Below are positions 18,406 through 31,669 of a stretch of DNA of 64,000 nucleotides, piece by piece; positions within the stretch are counted from its first letter, which is position 1, and each line of letters starts with the position of its first letter. This DNA is from Ochotona curzoniae (taxonomy: Eukaryota > Chordata > Mammalia > Lagomorpha > Ochotonidae): the NCBI RefSeq assembly GCF_017591425.1, contig NW_024467120.1, positions 8,060,001-8,124,000 on the forward strand, read 5' to 3'. The notes under the pieces are model-generated. The model ran no database searches. It had not been told where the DNA came from and was given only the letters and a program-made list of their open reading frames with translations. A program made the position numbers and the translations under genes.

Positions 18406-21400
18406 ATCAGCTGGAACTGAACCCTACATCTTGACTTTTGTCATTTTTATGCCCAATGCTTGACTTCAGGAGGGCCCTAGGATGTGTTCAAACGGCCCTG
18501 TCTGCCATAGCCTGGAAGCCGATGAAGTTCCCAGAGAGAAGCCCCTTAAAAGGCATCCTCCTGACAAACACGGAGTTCTTCTGGCCCCATTCGGCAGGCC
18601 CTGACCCCGCAATGACAGTATCAGTTGAATGTATGTCAACGACTTGCACGCTTTCTAGGAATTTTTCTGGGATTTGGCACATCTAGAAAAACGCCCTTTG
18701 TCTTGGACATTTGGAAGGGGGGAGGGGCAGCCTGTCTTGAAGCTTTCTCCTTAACTTGCCTCTTTTGCTTGTCATCTGGCAGGGGCTAGAATTGGTTTTT
18801 GCAGATGGAAAACAAAATAAACCTGTGAAATTAACGTTCGGTTGTAGAAGAGGCTTTAGGCTTTGCCAATTATGAAATGCAAATGGGTAGTGCTTCTCCC
18901 CCTCCAAAACAGGAAGATTCTGTGGTGCTAAGCATCTTCCCTTTGAGCTTGTTCCCAGCGTGGGGTGTGTTAGTGTGAGAGCACAGGGCAGCAGCCACTG
19001 CCTAGACCAGTGGGTTCTGCCAGGCCCAGGAGGAAAGCTGGTCCCCTGGGCCAGGAGCTCACCCTACAGCTGCTCAAGACTGCCACTGGCTTGAAGCATC
19101 CGGCACAGCAGGACTGCTGAGAGCTCCATGCCAGGCAGGCAAGTACCTGGGATGCCTGAGGCCTGTAACTGTTTACACCTTGCTCAACAGCACTACTTCC
19201 TGTTGATTTTGAGGGTTAAAAAAAGCCGTCCTCACTTCCAAATGTCTGTTCATTAAGAGTGTGTGTTTTGTATGTCTTGTGGTTTTTCAGCACTGGGCTG
19301 GAGAGGTTAATGAGTTTGGGGAAATAATCCCTTCATCTTGATTGCTTAGAGGTAAGGGCTGAAGGAAGAGTTTTTTGGAGCTTGTAGCCCAGTACAAACC
19401 ATTATTTTTGTACAATAAGAAGCAGTGATTGACTCCTTTCTTAAAATAATATAATTCTTGTATTTCAGTGGAACTCATCTTTTAAATATAGCTTCCAGCT
19501 TCCAATTTTTTTTTCATGGATTCTTCTACTGGCTTGTAGTTTCATTTGATTTCAACAATTACAATACCCCATTAAAAAACAACAACAACAAAAACCTTGA
19601 AACAGCATCATGTCTTCAGTGTCTTTAAAAATTTTGCAAAAATAGAACTTTTCTACAGAAAAGTGCTTAGATTTCATTTTTGTTCATGGAACTGATGGTT
19701 GTTTAGTCTTTCAGATCATAAATATCAACTCTCAGACATAAATTAAGCCCCTAGGATACATTTTTTTTTAAATGGTACATACCTTTGTATTTATTTTGTA
19801 GAATTCTGCTACAATGGTGTTCATGTTCCCTTGAGTTGCTGTGTGACTACAGATGCCCATAGATGATTCGAAGGATTTGGATAACATTGCTTTAAAACCA
19901 AAAGCTTCGAGGTGTGTGTTCTTCCTACTGGGTGGTGGAGTAAATGGAAGAGGCGTTTTTATTCTCTTTCCTTTAAATCAATTTCTATTCAGAGAAGACG
20001 CTGAGGCTTTGGGTGGTGCAAGGCGTAATAAACCTGGGAAACAAAACAGCTCAGATAAGTTAGGATCAATAGAAAAAAGCAAACATCTTAGATTTGCTTT
20101 TAAGACTATCAAGCACTTTTTCTTGAAAGACACTGCTTCTGTCCCTGTGCAGCAACAGACATGTGAATCAAGGCCCCTCGCTGAAGCAGGTTTTATCAGG
20201 TCCTAGTTGAATCTCTATAAGTGTCAATAGAAAATACAGAGCCAGGCAGGTGCTGGTGAGTGCAACGCGTGCGAGGCTGCTGGCTTCGTGTTGCCTTGCT
20301 CTGAACAGAGGTGCGGCAGGCCCGGAGCAGCTCAGAGGGAAGGCAGGAAGAAACACTTTGGCTGGGACAAAAACGTGGACGTTTACCAAACGCTGCGTAT
20401 GTGTGTAGGGTACACTCACATGGGAAAGGCCTGGGCTGGGGAATGCTGTGGGTCAGACTTCATTTGGGAAGATACTTAAAGCCAAGAAAACTCAATTCTA
20501 GTAGTGCTAGTCCATCTTAACTATTCAGGGTAGAGGAGTCTCTTTCTTCCTGGTGGTGGTTTTGTTTTGTGTGCTTTCCCCCTTTGCTTTGAGGTCTCTG
20601 AAATAGCTCCCTCATCCATATTCATGAATGTTTACTCCTATCTCTTTGGCTCATGCAGGGGAATTATCTCCACATGCATGTCCAGTTTTTCACACTGACA
20701 GTTAAAGCAGAGGGGTGGAAGGTAAAGGGAGGCGCCTAAGACATTTGCCTGGCATTTCGGACTCAGCAATAATCCCCTTGCTTGAACTAAACTGCAGAAT
20801 TCACATGCTAGTCCAGGCCCTGCAGAGACAGGCTTAGCCCACGATTTCAAGTCTCCAATCCAAGAGAGCCTTCCCCATCTCTTTCATTACACTAGATTCC
20901 TTGGAGGAAAGGAGCTACACCTCGAATACTTCTTGTATCTACAAATTTGCATGCCCTTCCTCTTTGCACATAGTCATGTTAATCTTCATTTGTTGGCTTA
21001 ACATTTTCCTTGTGTCCAGGGGGGTCTTAAGAGCTTCCCAAATGCATATGCATTTTGTTACACCTATGACAGGCGGGTACCTGGGCTTTGGTGAAAACAT
21101 GGGTTAATTAGAATGCTGGGTTTGAGAACAAGTAGCTGGAAGATCTTGTCCAAATTCAGTGCTCTAAGTTATTTAATGGCGGGAGGGGGAGGGGAATGCT
21201 AACTGATATATAAAGCTATTGTGCGAATTTAATGAAATTGCGCATGTAGAATACATGTACATGCCAGGCCACTGTGTATGGGCTCATTAAATTGCTAGTT
21301 CCTTACCTCATAAGTTGTTATAAAAATTTAATGCCTGGGAAAGCCTAACACACAGTGCCAGCAACACAGAAGATACCCAGCTCTGAAAAAAATAAACCCT

Positions 21401-23328
21401 TGGTTCAGTGTTTCTCAGGGCTGGAATTACTTGAGGATTCTTGCTAGGAATAGCGATTCTACAGGTTCCCAGGTCACAGCAGGTGACTGGGGCCTTACTA
21501 AGTCCCCCCTAGGTCTTTCTCAGGTTCACAGAAGTTAGAAACTCACAGCCCCCACAGTGTTTTAGCATATTTTCCCCATTAATATGCAAGCAAGGGATTG
21601 TCACCTATTTTCACAGGGAGAGATTGAGAATGGTTCAGTGACAGGGATCAAAAAGTCAGAAGTGAGGGCGAGGGCACGTGCAACCCATCCTCCTGAAGAG
21701 AGGTCTTCTCCACCGAAGTAGTAGACCAATGCTTAGCCAGGGCCCCCTGCCTCCCACGGGCTTCCCCTTGCCCTCTGACGGCCACGTTTTGTTTTTTTCC
21801 TCCCCACCACCGTCCTAGCTGAAGAGTGTAAGTAATTCACCGTGTTCATTTATCCATACAGTCCAATTCACAAGAATGAGTAAACACAGGGGGGTGAGGG
21901 GGAGGAACACAGGGGCTGAATTTGGGAAGAATAGAAGCTGTATACATCCAGTGAGGGAAACTTGTGCTGTGTGCTTTAAAGGGCAGAGCTTCCAGCATGG
22001 TCCCTAAGCTGGGAATTTTTCAGAGGCAGGCACTCAGCCTTTATAGGGAGGGCGACAGACTACCCATTATACCCTAATGAGATTGACCGTTGCCTACAGT
22101 TAACTTGAAGGGTTTTATGGTTTCCTGCATGTGTTGTTTTGCTTTTCAATGTTGAAAAGAAGAAGAAAAGAAAACCTCACATCACCAAACGTTATTTCCC
22201 AGGGGGCTGTCTGATGGAGCCCGAGTTAACAACGCACCTCTGTGAGTGTCTGCGGTGCGTGCATGGGTATAGGTGACAATAGATTTTGTTCGTTTTATTT
22301 TCTTCTGACAATTTCAGTTCAGGGTAATTGGTTTATGGAGTACTGCCAAATAAGCCAGGCCTACATCAAGTCATGGCAGGAAGCTTCGAGTAGGGCCCTC
22401 CTTCATCCTGCAGATTTTCGGTTAAAGGACAAAGTTGTAACTCATTGGTACAGCACTGCCTAAAATTGCTTTGCATCATACCTAAGACGTTCACAGCAGA
22501 CTTGTAGCTTTGAGTGTTTTAAGCAAGGGCTAGGACATAAAAACCAAATGAAATACCATGTACTCCAATGACTTGGTTCTCCAGGTGTTTTCCCAGATAC
22601 ATAATTCTTTGGAGTAGTTCTTAAACACAGTGAATGTGCTAGCTCCTGACACCACATATATCTGAAAGGCAAGAGACGAATGAAGACATGACGTATTACC
22701 TTTAGGAGGTACTGGCAGTGCTGAATGCCCGGCTCTGGGCTATGAGGCTTGGCTGTTGTACAGTGTGTCTAACCACTTTGGTGAGCACTAAGCAGCCAGG
22801 CCTTGTTTAACCATAGTTAACTCTCTTGTATATTTGGCTAGTTGTCATTATCGTCCAGGTGCCTGTGCCAACTTCCCCACTTCCAGCACCTAAAACCTGT
22901 GAAAAATGCCCTCTTTTGGAATGCCTGAGCTTCCCTCTGAGCCTCTGTTTTCTTCCTCCACCTTCCCATACCCCCAGTGTGGGCCTTTTATCTGTTCTTG
23001 TTTGCCAATCCCCTGAGAAGAGGGACTGAATAATTTATTTGAAGTTCCTGGGAAGTTATGGGGCTGTAATCTCAGAAGGCATATTACACTCTGTCCTTCC
23101 CCAGGCAGACGTAGGTCCAGAGGCCCGTGTTTCAAAGATGGGGTGCTAAATACTTTGGGGGGCTTTGCTAGCAGTTTTTATTGAACATTTTTTGGAGGAG
23201 AAAAATATGTTGGGCAAAAATGTGTTGCTGAAATTGCTTAAATAAGGCCCCCCAAAAGAGTCTTTGAACATATTGATAGGTGTGTGTGAGCAGATGCAAT
23301 GGTACCCCATGCCATGTGTGGAAAATGG

Positions 23329-23410
23329 AATTGTAAGTTGATTTTTGTAATTGTAAGTAAATTTTTGTAATTGTAAGTTCAAAAATTTTTGAAATCCATG
23401 CATGTCAAGT
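23329..23410 (+). repeat. 20-bp tandem repeat joined to the unidentified AT-rich repeat, copy 2
   Basis: AATTGTAAGT recurs at 23329, 23349 and 23369, a 20-bp period. It runs into TTCAAAAATTTTTGAAATCC, a block shared with the copies near 39130. The tandem copies appear to be a local expansion beside that repeat. Confidence 0.5.
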
Positions 23411-23725
23411 GAATTAAGCGAACAGTATAACAATGATTTTTTTACACATGTATTTTCAAATGTGTTTTTCTTGAGTAGCCACTGAAAGTAGAGAAATCTT
23501 AGTGTTAGAGGCTTTGAGAGACGAGCAGGCCAGGTGTCATGTGGGTGACTGGGAGAAAAATCTGTGATTTATCTAAATGAACTAAGATTAAAAAGTAAAC
23601 TTTGAAACAATAACTTTTTACCCCATGGAAGATGAATCCTTTGTGTTGTTTATAAGTAGAGACATCTGAAAATTATGCTAAGTTGATTTTACTATCCCAA
23701 GCCTAGGATAAGAAATGTGAATTAA

Positions 23726-23752
23726 AAAACAAACAAACAAACAAACAAAAAA
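23726..23752 (+). repeat. AAAC microsatellite
   Basis: About five AAAC units with flanking A bases. No SINE body precedes it. Confidence 0.85.
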
Positions 23753-24908
23753 TGTGGCAGTTACAGAAATAGCCATGACACACACATAGTAAAAAAGGGA
23801 GGGGACTTTAACTTTGCTGAAATGAATGTGAAAACAGGGCTCCACTCTCTAGGGTCTTTTTCTTCTTTCATTAGAACTCTTCAGGCTGCTTCTCATGTCG
23901 GTGTTACTGGCCTCACTTTTTTTTTTTTTGGCCAGGTTCTCTGATGGCGAGGTCAGAGGTTCCTGCAAGTAACCTGAAATCTTGGTGCTTTCTTACAATG
24001 GAACTGGAGTTGTGGGAGAAGTGGCACTCCAGGTCCACGGTAGCAGCAGAGGACAGGGGAAGGGGCTGTGGGCTGAGCATGAGGATCTGTACACACGGCT
24101 CTTGTTCAGGGGTTCTCGTAGTGTTTCTGTGTCTTGATCTTCTCCCCATTGCCATATCTCATCATTGTTTTCTCCGTTAGTTTAGCCTCCACAGGCCCCT
24201 TTAAAACTCATGCTTGCTCTTGGAGCAAGCACTTGGCAGGTAAATGATCTTGCTGCTTCTGGGTCATGTGTCCACTTCTGAGCCAATCATTGAGCGCATA
24301 CCTATGAAGTCTGTTTTCTACTTTAACTTCCCTCTTTTTTGCTTTTGCTCCTGGGGCCCCACCACCCCCATGTTTCCTTTTACATTTTTCATTGGCCTCC
24401 GTGGACTACAGAAAGTTAAGCCCAATGTCCGTGGAGCTTTCATCCTCCACAATATCCTACTTGTTTGGCTTTTATCTATGCATATATGATTTTTTTACTC
24501 TGTAGCCCTAATCTAATTTTAACTTGAGAGTATAGGGTCACAAAGCGGCAGGGATTAAATGTACTATATTCTAAAGGGAGCATGCAATGACTGGGACCAA
24601 ACCCTTTACCCCAGTCATCTAGAGCCGAGTTGATTCTGCCATAATCCATTTTCTGCTTTCCACAATGCCCTGAAATAAGCATAAGAGTGGGGGGAAAAAA
24701 AGGTGGTGGTGATGGTGGGGAGTAATGCAAGTGAGTCCAGAGTCCTAAAATGTAGTTAAAGAGAGCACAGTAGGTCCTTGCCCCATCTCAAAGTTAGTGA
24801 AAGGTAACAGCCAAGAAAATAATTCATGACAGGTAAGGTCGCAGTGAAGACAGGGAGATGGGCATTCTATGTGCAGTCACTCATCTACTTGGGCAGCTAT
24901 GTGTTCGG

Positions 24909-24928
24909 CGAGAGAGAGAGAGAGAGAG
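24909..24928 (+). repeat. AG microsatellite
   Basis: A short (AG)n run in otherwise unique sequence. Confidence 0.85.
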
Positions 24929-26599
24929 GGAGAGAAAGGAGGAAGACAGGCTGGATGGGGTTTTGTTGATCATCCATATTTTTAGCATTTGACAGCAAAC
25001 AGTTGAGTCTGAGTCAAGTACATTAAAGGAGGAGTCCAAGCAGCAAGGAGGGTAGAAGGAGTACTGTGGGGAGCAGGAAGAATGGTGGGAAGAATTCAGG
25101 CTGGAGTCCTCCAAGGAAGGGGGGAACTTCAGAAGAACTCACATGTATTCCCTTAGGAAACCCGCCTGCACATGTCTGCCACCCCCACAAAGTCATGATC
25201 GCCCAGTAGATATTTGCGAGTGATTCTGCTCACAGCAAGACCAGAGAGTTAACAATAGCTAGCTCAGGATAGGACACTGGCACTGTTCTGCTTGCATGCT
25301 TTTCCCAGCATGTAGGAGGAGTGAGGCACTGTAGAGAGGAGGCGGGGAAGGAATCTGTTCTGTTCAGAGCAGCCCAAGTTGACTCGGGCGATGAAGGGAG
25401 GAGGTTTAAGTCACGGTTGAAGGCAATTTTAAAAAAAACTGTGTTGACTTTTTTAGTAACTGAAAGTGGCCAGAAAGTTGCATTCTCACATCACAATCGG
25501 ATGCTCTTTCGTTGATGTGCTTTTCTTGTTGGACCACGATATTGATCCTACAGCACTGTTTTCTACTGATGGTATATCCGTGTGGCAAATTGGCCAAAGA
25601 CAAATTGACTAGGTCTAGGCTACTTTGTCTAAAAGTGGGAAAGAAATTCCACACTTATCTATTCATCACAGAGCCCGAGATCCAGTATCTTCTGTCTGGA
25701 TAATCCACATGAAAATCCACATGAAAACATATAGCCAGAACAGTTCCTCTTTCACCTGCTTTACATAAAAAATTCTGCTTTAAAAACAGGAGCAAAAACA
25801 CCCAGTGCTTTAGAATATGATTATAGAATTGAAAATTTGTCTGGATTCAAAAAGAATTTTAGAGGCCGCTCTATTCATTTCTCAAGATTGATCTTAGCAA
25901 ATCTCCCTACCCAACATAACATTGGAGCCCATTGTGCCCTGCAGGTTAACCATAACCCAGTGTTAACTTTATTATTAACATCTTTATCGGAAGTCTCTAT
26001 CCTCTCCAAACAAAATACCACCCACTGTCTTTCCTTTTGGATGGATGTTAGGTAGGACTGATGCAATATCAGTCTGAGTGGAATTTTAGGATTTAGTGGT
26101 CCTCGTCAGTCTTTTGAACTACTAGCCATATTTACCTTGTAAGAAAACAACAACATGCTAGTTAAGCTCAGGAAAGCTGTTCATTTGTAGAAGGGTGAGC
26201 AGTTTGACAAAATGAAGTGAGAACACTCAGGAAATGGGATGGGGAGAGCAGGATTTCCTTAGTGGTAGTTTAGTAATTGGTTCCCATTTTGGCAGGCTTA
26301 CCAGGACCGGGTTTTGGGAATCTGCCAGAGGGTCTATTCTTTTATGTTCTTGCAACTTCTCCCAATTAATTCCTCTCTCAAGTCCACATGTTCTCCAAAA
26401 AAGTAGGAAGGGGTTTGGGGTAGTGCTTATAGGTTCAAGTGCAAAATTACTAACTAAATTGGCTGTAAAAACTTCAGAATAAACCATAAGCATTTTATGA
26501 TGGACCAAATATTTAGGGCACAGTATAATGCAGAAATTCCCATTCCCACTGTTTCCATTTAGAAGTTACTTGAAAAAGTTTCCAGAAAATATTATTTAA

Positions 26600-26734
26600 A
26601 TACAGGACTGTTTTGGTGCAATTAAAAAAAAATCCACACAGTTTGTTTATTGTTAGCATTCTCCATGAATTTTTTTGAAGATGTCTTTATATTAATGGGG
26701 GACAAAAACTTTTGCACCAAAATAAACATCTTTT
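26600..26734 (-). repeat. Unidentified AT-rich interspersed repeat, copy 3 (inverted)
   Basis: TCCATGAATTTTTTTGAAG and TTTTGCACCAAAATAAAC are reverse complements of the AGTTCATGGA and GTTTATTTTGGCACAAAA blocks seen near 38780 and 39118. TTTTGGTGCAATT at 26610 is a further partial match. No open frame. Confidence 0.45.
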
Positions 26735-26737
26735 ACA

Positions 26738-27033
26738 AAATTATTTGAGAGGTAGAAGGAGAGAGAGAAAAATGAGAAAGGGTTTCCATTTTTTGATTCC
26801 TTCCATAAATGCCAAGAACAGCAGTCCTGCACTGGACCTAAGCCCAGAGCCAGGAACCCAGTCTACATCTACCTTTATGTGCATCGCCCATGTGGGTGGC
26901 CAGGACTCAACCACTCAAGCCATCTCTAGAGCCTGCATCAGCAGGAAACAAGTCAGGAGGCAGAGGGATCAAGATACTCCAGTATGGGATGTAGGTATGT
27001 TAACTGACATCTTAAGCAGTAGGCCAAACACCC
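26738..27033 (-). mobile_element. Old C-type SINE, minus orientation
   Basis: TTATTTGAGAGGTAGAAGGAG, AGAGCCAGGAACCCAG, CATGTGGGTGGCCAGG and the far end CCAGTATGGGATGTAGG give reversed SINE order. It is the first SINE downstream of SOX4. Confidence 0.7.
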
Positions 27034-29404
27034 ACTTATCTTTTTCATTTTGTGTGTGTGAACTTGTTGAAATACCCTCATATATAAACGAGCCAGCTGC
27101 CAATTGTTTTTCCGTGGTTGCTCCCATTAACAAAGGCCTGAACAACTCTGGAACACTTAGAAGTAAACCTGGCAAAAGATCATTGAACCTATTCCTTCCT
27201 ACCCATAGTTTGAGTGTCTGGGCCCACTGTGCTTGCCTCACTTCACATACCTGCTGTGCAGTTCGGTGAGACCCTGCTCCGAAATCATTCCCCGCCTCTT
27301 GGTCCCATGGGACTCAATGTTTAGGGAGGGAACCCTTTTCTGTCTATCTCTCTGCCATCTCTGATTCAACACGGTCCATCTGGAAGTAATATTAGCCAAG
27401 TGTTTATACCCCCAGCCCGGCTCTTCACAAGTGACTGCATGTTTCCTGAAATCAACTATTGGCAGCTGTTACATAGGCATTTTCTCCTTTTTAGATACCT
27501 ATAATTACACCAATTATGCCAATCAGTGATGTTTATAAAGGATTTAAAATTTTACACACCCAGAGGAGTCTATCAGAAGGTGGCATCTGAAGCAGAGTGA
27601 CACCCCAGAGAGGGGTCTATTTGGCCATCACGCTTTCTGCTCAGAATCCCTTTAATTGAGCAGCAGCTCAGGCAGGTGTGGCTCCTTATGAGCCTGTGTG
27701 TTTTGGGTTGGGTGAACCCTACCAGTAGATCAAAATTCAGTGTCATCCAGAACCACGGAACTCAGTCGGACTCTTTCGAAAGGAAAGAGGAATGTGTTCA
27801 AGTTCAGAAAATTAGGCTTTCGCTTTTCAGACTTTTGGAATGGCAACATGAAGGTAAAACAATTTGGTTTTCTCTGTCTCAGGCTCTAATTCTAGAGAGA
27901 AGAGAAGATGGACAGGGCTTGCTGACCTGCAGGACAAAAAGCCTGGCCGAAGCTGCCTGTGGCCAAGGCCTCTTGGAGCCTGAGGCCAAAACAAAGCTTA
28001 GGTAAGAATGCTGATCTTGTCTTCATTGACCCGTTTCATGCTTTGTTCATCATAGATATTTTCGCATTCCTTTACATATATATTTATATATAAAGTTTTA
28101 AGATGCTATTTCTCTCTTTCACATGAGTTTTTTGGGCAATGTTTCAATTTTGTGTCTGTCCCATCTGTGGGCCCCCAGCTGTGGGATTTATGTGGTTTGC
28201 TGGCACAGGAACTAATTGACACATCTGTATCATTTTCCTCTGCCCACCTTGGAATCTGCCGTTAGCCCAGCAGGGTGCTGGGCAGCCTGTGACTTCTTGT
28301 GCTCCTGAAGCCTCAGAGCAACTGTTCCTCATTGTTAGTAGAGGCAAGGGTACTTGCTAGACAGGTGAACTTCCAGTCCTCACACCTGGCAACTTGGATA
28401 TACCAGACATAGGTGGCATTTATTCTAAACGAACAACCCAAAGTGCTCTTGGTGCAGGTGGTTTACCAACCACACTGGAGGAATTGATCACAGGGACATT
28501 TGAAAGCCTCTGTGCTGGTGGAGATTTCTGTGTAGGGGAGTTGTGCCCTGTATTCTTGGGCGATCTGAAAGCTGCTGAGAAATGACAAATGTCCAGGCTC
28601 AGCCACTGAAAAATCATGATAACAGAGTCACTCTGCAGCCAGGTCACAAGGAAGAACAAGAGCCAGAAACCTGGATTCTAGCTGCTTGCAGTCCAGAAGG
28701 GAGGATTTTCTGATCATTCAGCAGACAGTAGCTACAACAATGCACGTGTTAGCACTTGATGTCTACAGGCAGCTCACACATGCAAGAAGTTGTTATTAGG
28801 TTTATCCAGTGCTTGTAGAGACACTCGACATCCCACAGAACATTGCGTTCCTTTGCAAATCTCCATTCTGCCAAATTCTCTAAATTTAATAGGATTATCT
28901 TCTAGTGCAATGCTCTAACAAGATCGCGCAAATGAAAGTCTGAGGACCACCTATTTGTCATGCTGTCCACAAACTGCCTGGTGCTGTTTCTGCAAAATGT
29001 TTTCTTCTATTTGCCCCCGCCCCCACCCCTCGCCTCGCATAATACTTGTTGATGTCCTCAGGTACTTGTGGGAAGTGGCAGAATTATCGAAATCAAGGTG
29101 GGAGGGACTTAATAACTGAAGTGAACATTCAGTACAACAAGGCAGGTAGGTCCTAGGCCTTTGGCATACCTGCCTCCCTGAGTTCTTATAGCACAGGCAG
29201 GAATGTTATTCACAATCATGAAGCCAGCAGGCACTCAGTCAATAACAAGGGTGCACCTGACCTCTACACCATGTCTAGTAGTGAGAAAGGATGCTCCTGC
29301 CAGCTCACGGGTCTTCCCACCCAGGATACTCAGCCAGCTTTATTAGTGCGTCTGCACACGATGTACTCCAAGTGGATTCATCTTAGTTCCCTGGTGTGGA
29401 TGAC
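27034..29404. other. Unique sequence, no gene seen
   Basis: Single-copy-looking DNA. An open frame near 27676-28005 has no recognisable domain and no supporting splice or start context. An AT-rich patch lies at 28070-28105. Confidence 0.45.
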
Positions 29405-29704
29405 TAATTAATTTTAATTTGAAAAGCAGAGTAACAGACAAGAAGACATGAAGAGCTTCCCTTTACTGGTTCACTTCCCAGATGGTTGCGACAGCCCTGA
29501 GGGACTAGGCCCTGAAAGTCCCATCAGGGTCTGCCTTCCATGTGCATAACAGGGGCCCACACACTTGTGCCATAGTCCACTGCTTTCGCATGCACCTTAG
29601 CAAAGAGGTGGATTGAAAGTAGAGCAGCTGGATTGCAAACTGGGTCAAGTGGGATACTGGTATCTCGGGTGGCAGGTTAACCTATTGTGTCACAACAGCA
29701 GCCC
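29405..29704 (-). mobile_element. Old C-type SINE, minus orientation
   Basis: TTTGAAAAGCAGAGTAACAGAC, CTGGTTCACTTCCCAGATGG, GAGCAGCTGGATTGCAAAC and the end CACAACAGCAGCCCC follow the reversed SINE order. Confidence 0.75.
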
Positions 29705-31470
29705 CTGGCTGTGTCATTCTTGTGGCTGGTCATTGAAGTCCACACGTGTCTGATGAGCCCCAGATCTTCCCAAGTCTCTCCAGTATCCTTAGAGGTCAGT
29801 CTCACTGTCACTGCCTTGGAGCTCCCTGCCTGCCACTGTGTGGATTTTTTCCCCTCCCTGGTGGAGAAAGCCTCTGCATTCTGGTGCTGGTTAGACCCCT
29901 TGTTGATCCCACTCAGATTATATTTGACAGTGGTTTGGGACTACTGTAGAATGACTTTGATCAGATTTCATTTCTTCAGAGACACATGATCATTAACCAA
30001 CTCTCCAAGACAGCATCCTTTAACTGGCCCACGCGGGCATTGGGTGGAGCAGACCCAGTCTTTGGGATCGCCGGCTTTATTTCCAGGACAAGATTGGCTC
30101 TGAGCAGCTGATCAAGTTCCAGCATAAGGGAAAAGACAGACGTGCTTCCTTCAAAAATCAAGCGGCATGAGAGGTTTTCCTCTGGTTTTGCCATTATTCT
30201 GCCAATTTTCTTTTTCGGCAGGAGGGTAGCAGGGAAGGCATAGGGTGGGTGAAGTTCACCACAGCCAAGGTCAAGTTGAAAGGCACATTTCAGTATTCTC
30301 CCTCCACTTCTTTCTCTGACCCACATACACACACCAGCCCTCAATTCACTGTTTCCTCCCCTTCCTCTGGTGTTCCATTGCTAGTAGAGGAAGGTGATAC
30401 TTTAAAGAACATTTGATCCATCTGATGGAAGGGGGGAGAGAAGTGGGTGATAACATCAGGGGGATTTCTCAGAGAGGACAAAAGGGTGAGTCACCTGGCC
30501 AGCAGCCATCAGGAGTGCCCATCTGGCTCAGTGCTTCCCAAGCTTGTAGGGATTCATATTTGTAGATTCCTAAATAGACTGACAATTACTTGTTCTGCTG
30601 TAAGGGATCAGGATGGGCTTGGTTATACATTTCTTTATCTCTGACAGTGAATATTTCAGTAGGCACGGAGGAAGGCATCCTATTTTGGCCAAGGCATCTG
30701 AAATGCTCTTTTGAAAATGATGTATATAGTCAATAAAGAGAAGGAACAGCAATAGTAAAATAAAGTGGCCAGTGCTGGTTCACCTTTCTCCTGGTTGGCA
30801 GACCCCTTTCTTGCTGATGTAGCTGAAAGTGCAGATAAGTCTGTTCCCGGCTTCCTCTTCAGCCAGAAGCAGCCAAGCATCCAGGAGGATGACCTGAGGG
30901 CAAGTCTGCAGGGGAAGCCGGGAGGGATGTCTGAGAGCGGTTTCCTGTAGATGATGGGTGAGAGGCCATTGATGATGTCTGTTCCTGTTTCCTTCCTGCC
31001 TAGCGTTTGAAGGTGTGATGTTTGGAGCAGCTGCAAGGCCAACCCTTGGTAGGGCTGAAAGCAACAGAGAACCAGCTGGGTTGACCCAGAGCCCTGATGC
31101 TGGGAGCTGTGCAACTCACTCAAGGACAGACCACTGACCTGCTTGTTGGGCGGGGACTAGAAGCTCCTGTTGATCCAGGCACTGTTGACAACAAAGTCTT
31201 ACCTAATATAAGTAGAGAATGTGGATTTTCATGCAGAAAGTTACTGTTTGGCTTGCTCTAGGACAAATGGAAATGGCTATTAAAGCTTACCCTGTAACTA
31301 TCATCACTGTGGCATCAACAGTACTTATGAAATACTCGCCATGAGTTTTGTAACACACACACTGTTAATATCCACCCTCTGAAATAGTTATTATCCCTAT
31401 TTTACAGATAGGAAAATTGAGGGCAGAGATTTTAAATAGTTTAGCTCAGGAAACAGCTAATACGAAATAG
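29705..31470. other. Unique sequence, no gene seen
   Basis: Mixed composition with no repeat recognised by eye. Open frames of 60-147 codons on both strands overlap and show no family features. Confidence 0.45.
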
Positions 31471-31658
31471 AGTTTTAGAGCCAGTGTTGTGACACAACAG
31501 AGTCCCATGCGAATACTGATTCCAGTCATGGCTGTTATACTTTTGATCCAGTTCTCTGCTAATGCACCTAGGAAAAGCAATGGGAGAAGGCCACCCATAT
31601 GAAAACCCTGGCTTTTGTGGCCATCTGGGAATGAACCAACAGATGGAACATCTCTGTT
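31471..31658 (+). mobile_element. C-type SINE, internally shortened
   Basis: AGAGCCAGTGTTGTGACACA (head), TTCTCTGCTAATGCACCTAGG, then GGAATGAACCAACAGATGG near the 3' end; parts of the middle are missing. Its tail is where the composite insertion lands. Confidence 0.65.
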
Positions 31659-31669
31659 AAAAAAGATGG

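Larger units (their letters stand above)
13275..18422 (+). other. SOX4: SOX4 transcription unit (single exon)
   Basis: Inferred mRNA of about 5.1 kb with no intron, from the TATA-like box at 13244-13251 to cleavage shortly after the AATAAA at 18400-18405. One exon and a long 3' UTR are normal for SOX4. No splice sites are needed to explain the coding region. Both ends are predictions. Confidence 0.75.
15547..18422 (+). promoter_or_regulatory. SOX4 3' UTR
   Basis: About 2.9 kb. It begins with a purine-rich zone (15560-15840, G- then A-rich), then a GC-rich zone with a GTT/GAT trinucleotide stretch (15968-16013), then AT-rich sequence with long T runs (17230-17320) and scattered A runs. Overall length and order fit the human 3' UTR. 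No transposable element is inserted in it. Confidence 0.8.
18423..26599. other. Repeat-poor downstream flank of SOX4, no gene seen
   Basis: About 8 kb without a recognisable SINE. Small features are a GA run (24909-24928), an AAAC run (23726-23752), a three-copy 20-bp tandem repeat (23329-23388) and short T runs. No open frame shows domain-like composition. The low repeat content matches the upstream side and suggests regulatory constraint; no individual element can be named by eye. Confidence 0.5.
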
